DNA of 5,489 bases from Thermocrinis sp. (GTDB taxonomy: Bacteria > Aquificota > Aquificia > Aquificales > Aquificaceae). Shown piece after piece: positions 3,946-5,489 of this stretch; within the stretch, counting starts at the first letter, position 1; each line of letters begins with the position of its first letter. Position numbers and translations under genes: made by a program. The notes beneath the pieces were generated by a model. That model had not been told where the DNA came from. It ran no database searches and saw only the letters and a program-made list of their open reading frames with translations. Location: contig JAEMPM010000120.1 of the NCBI GenBank assembly GCA_022759285.1, positions 1-5,489 on the forward strand. Direction: 5' to 3'.

Positions 3946-5489
3946 GTGAATCTAGAAAACGATAAAACACAGATAGAAGATATAACGAGAATAGAAAAAA
4001 GGGAAGAACACACTGAAGGGATCCCGACACTAAAAACATTTAGAGGATGCAAAATCCTTGAAGAGTTGCCAGTAAAGGGAGGCGAGGCAGACAACTACAT
4101 TCTTGAATGTAATGGTATAAAAGCCTTTCTAAAACTGTATAGAAAAGGTTTAAGTCCTAAGGTTGACTTGAAGAGAATCCAAGAAATATCAAAAGTTTAC
4201 AAAGAGCACTTAGTAGAAATTTACGATACTGGCTATGACCAACAAACAGGGCGCTATTACGAAATTATGGAATATATTGAACATGGAGATCTCAGAAACC
4301 TTTTAAATCAATTAAAAGGCGAAACTATTGCAAAGAAGGAAAAAATAATTGATAAGGTAGTTTCGGAAATAGCTGAGGCTTTGAATGTCCTACACAAAAA
4401 CAACATAATCCATAGAGACTTAAAGCCCGCTAATATACTTATAAGGGACAAAGACAAGTTAGACTTGGTTTTAACAGACTTTGGCATAGCCAGGGCTTTA
4501 GAAGAGGATCTGTCAAAAGTCCAGACTACTGGATTCAAGGGTACTACTCATTACATGGCACCTGAAGAGTTAAGTGGTTATTTTGGGAAAGAAATTGACT
4601 GGTGGCATCTGGGAGTTATAGTTTATGAACTAGTTTTTGGCAAACACCCGTTTGAAGGCTTAACTGATAAAGTAGTCATTAACGCGCTAGTCACAAAAGG
4701 TATAGAAATACCCCAAGAGGTTCCAGAAAAATATTCTCTATTGCTTAAAGGTTTGTTGACAAGAGATTATAAAAAACGGTGGGGATATGAACAATTAAAG
4801 AGATGGCTAAGTGGTGATTTAAACATAGAAGTCTATTATGAGCAAGCAGAAACGAAAGTTGAAGAAGATTACGAAGAAAAAGAATGGATGAGATACGGAA
4901 TATCTAAGGAAACTAATTGGAGAAACCTAGGTTTGTCTCCCGCTGAAACTAAGTCTTTTATTAAAGCTGGCTTTGGTTTTAATGAAGCCAAGAAATGGGT
5001 AGAGGCGGGATGGAGAAGCGGGGAACTGGCTAAAAGATGGTATAATGCAGGCTTTGGACCTGAAGAATCTTATGTTTTTGAAAAATTGGGACTTAGCCCT
5101 AGGCAAGCGAGACAAATAAAAAACGTAGGACTTACAGCATATGACCTAAAGCCTTTGATTGGAGCAGAGATTGAACTTATAGAAGAGTTTATAGATTTCA
5201 TAGAAGGAGCTGGCAGAACACTCTCTTTCGAACCTTTAAGAAAATTGGTAGAAGAATTGAGCCTATGGCGGAAAGAGGGGTTTACTATAAAAGAAGCTTA
5301 CGAATGGATAAGATATGGTTTTAGTATTCAGGAAGCAAAAACTTGGAAGGTTGCAGGATTTGAGCCTCAAGCTGCTAATAGATGGCGAAAGTTAGGATTT
5401 AATACGGAAGATGTTAAGATAATACAAGAATTGGATCTTTCTTTGGAAGAAACTAATGCATGGAGATCTAAAGGATTTTCTTTGACAGA
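3946..5489 (+). CDS. Ser/Thr protein kinase with C-terminal 13-residue repeats (3' end beyond window)
   Basis: Open from GTG 3946 to the window edge, 514 codons and no stop, so the gene is incomplete here. It is a eukaryotic-like (Hanks-type) kinase. Residues 1-35 are a charged leader. The N-lobe has a poor glycine loop (GGEADNY, 45-51, in place of GxGxxG), the ATP-binding lysine is probably K63 in AFLKLY, and the helix-C glutamate perhaps E80. The catalytic loop is HRDLKPAN (156-163, base D158), the metal-binding motif DFG (178-180), the activation segment TTGFKGTTHYMAPE (194-207) with likely phospho-threonines, then D218 in DWWHLG and R278 near the domain end (about 288). All catalytic residues are present, so it should be active. 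There is no membrane segment up to the edge. From W314 on lies the repeat array, probably for partner or ligand binding. It follows the coiled-coil gene by 26 bp with its own strong ribosome binding site, and both are probably co-transcribed. Confidence 0.95.
   Translation, partial: MNLENDKTQIEDITRIEKREEHTEGIPTLKTFRGCKILEELPVKGGEADNYILECNGIKAFLKLYRKGLSPKVDLKRIQEISKVYKEHLVEIYDTGYDQQTGRYYEIMEYIEHGDLRNLLNQLKGETIAKKEKIIDKVVSEIAEALNVLHKNNIIHRDLKPANILIRDKDKLDLVLTDFGIARALEEDLSKVQTTGFKGTTHYMAPEELSGYFGKEIDWWHLGVIVYELVFGKHPFEGLTDKVVINALVTKGIEIPQEVPEKYSLLLKGLLTRDYKKRWGYEQLKRWLSGDLNIEVYYEQAETKVEEDYEEKEWMRYGISKETNWRNLGLSPAETKSFIKAGFGFNEAKKWVEAGWRSGELAKRWYNAGFGPEESYVFEKLGLSPRQARQIKNVGLTAYDLKPLIGAEIELIEEFIDFIEGAGRTLSFEPLRKLVEELSLWRKEGFTIKEAYEWIRYGFSIQEAKTWKVAGFEPQAANRWRKLGFNTEDVKIIQELDLSLEETNAWRSKGFSLT
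4885..5489 (+). repeat. Protein-level tandem repeat, 13 residues per unit (39 bp)
   Basis: Within the kinase, an aromatic residue recurs with the pattern W-x3-G-(F/L)-(S/T)-x2-E-A-x2. Anchors in the first block are W314, W325, F338, W351, W365, F378, I391 (steps 11, 13, 13, 14, 13, 13). After an unrelated helical insert (about 397-440) the second block has W441, W454, W467, W480, I493, W506 at exactly 13-residue steps, and continues beyond the window. Examples are WIRYGFSIQEAKT and WKVAGFEPQAANR. Units differ widely at the DNA level, so the array is old rather than a recent slippage product. Similar W/G/EA repeats occur in other bacterial proteins, but I cannot assign a named domain. A stack of short helices forming a binding surface is a reasonable guess. 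Confidence 0.85.

Noticed and set aside
2743..4094. Several 60-73 codon minus-strand open frames
   Set aside because: These are antisense shadows of lysine/glutamate-rich coding DNA: they read as serine/phenylalanine/leucine-rich translations typical of reverse-complemented AAA/GAA codons.
4308..5115. Two minus-strand open frames of 62-76 codons opposite the kinase
   Set aside because: The plus strand carries unambiguous kinase motifs and in-register repeats through both intervals.

Overview
The window reads as a bacterial, probably thermophilic, accessory region. Arginine is encoded mostly by AGA/AGG and isoleucine often by ATA, and ribosome binding sites are strong (AAAGGAG, AGGGGAA, AGGAGGG). 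This pattern would fit the Aquificota, but the lineage is an inference from codon choice alone, with no marker gene to confirm it. Base composition is patchy. Hand counts of sampled lines suggest about 40% GC in the first gene, above 50% in parts of 1770-2080, and about 30-35% from 2500 onward, so the pieces probably have different histories.

Layout. Positions 1-408 hold no convincing intact gene: there is a weak inverted repeat (115-130 / 291-306) and a possible decayed minus-strand reading frame. Positions 424-1731 (+) encode a membrane-anchored AAA+ ATPase with one ClpB-D2-like module. Positions 1732-2450 are gene debris: a probable minus-strand pseudogene (1720-2448) interrupted by a 307-bp element at 1769-2075. 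That element has 17-bp terminal inverted repeats (16/17 matching) and a perfect 9-bp target duplication, AGGCGGGTA, so it is a MITE-like insertion. Positions 2501-3919 (+) encode a 472-residue, lysine/glutamate-rich, coiled-coil protein with a separate mixed alpha/beta-looking C-terminal region. Its start follows a good ribosome binding site. After 26 bp comes a GTG-started Ser/Thr protein kinase (3946 to beyond the window end) that carries a long C-terminal array of 13-residue W-x3-G-F repeats.

How the genes may work together. The coiled-coil gene and the kinase are almost certainly one operon, and share low GC. The kinase has every catalytic motif and probably phosphorylates either its coiled-coil partner or something recruited by the repeat array. 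The AAA+ protein lies on the same strand but 769 bp upstream, with insertion and pseudogene debris between, so membership in the same system is possible but unproven. Coiled-coil adaptor plus repeat-bearing kinase, possibly with a membrane AAA+ machine, is the best candidate here for an undescribed signalling or conflict system. No toxin, nuclease or other effector is visible inside the window, and the kinase gene runs off the right edge.
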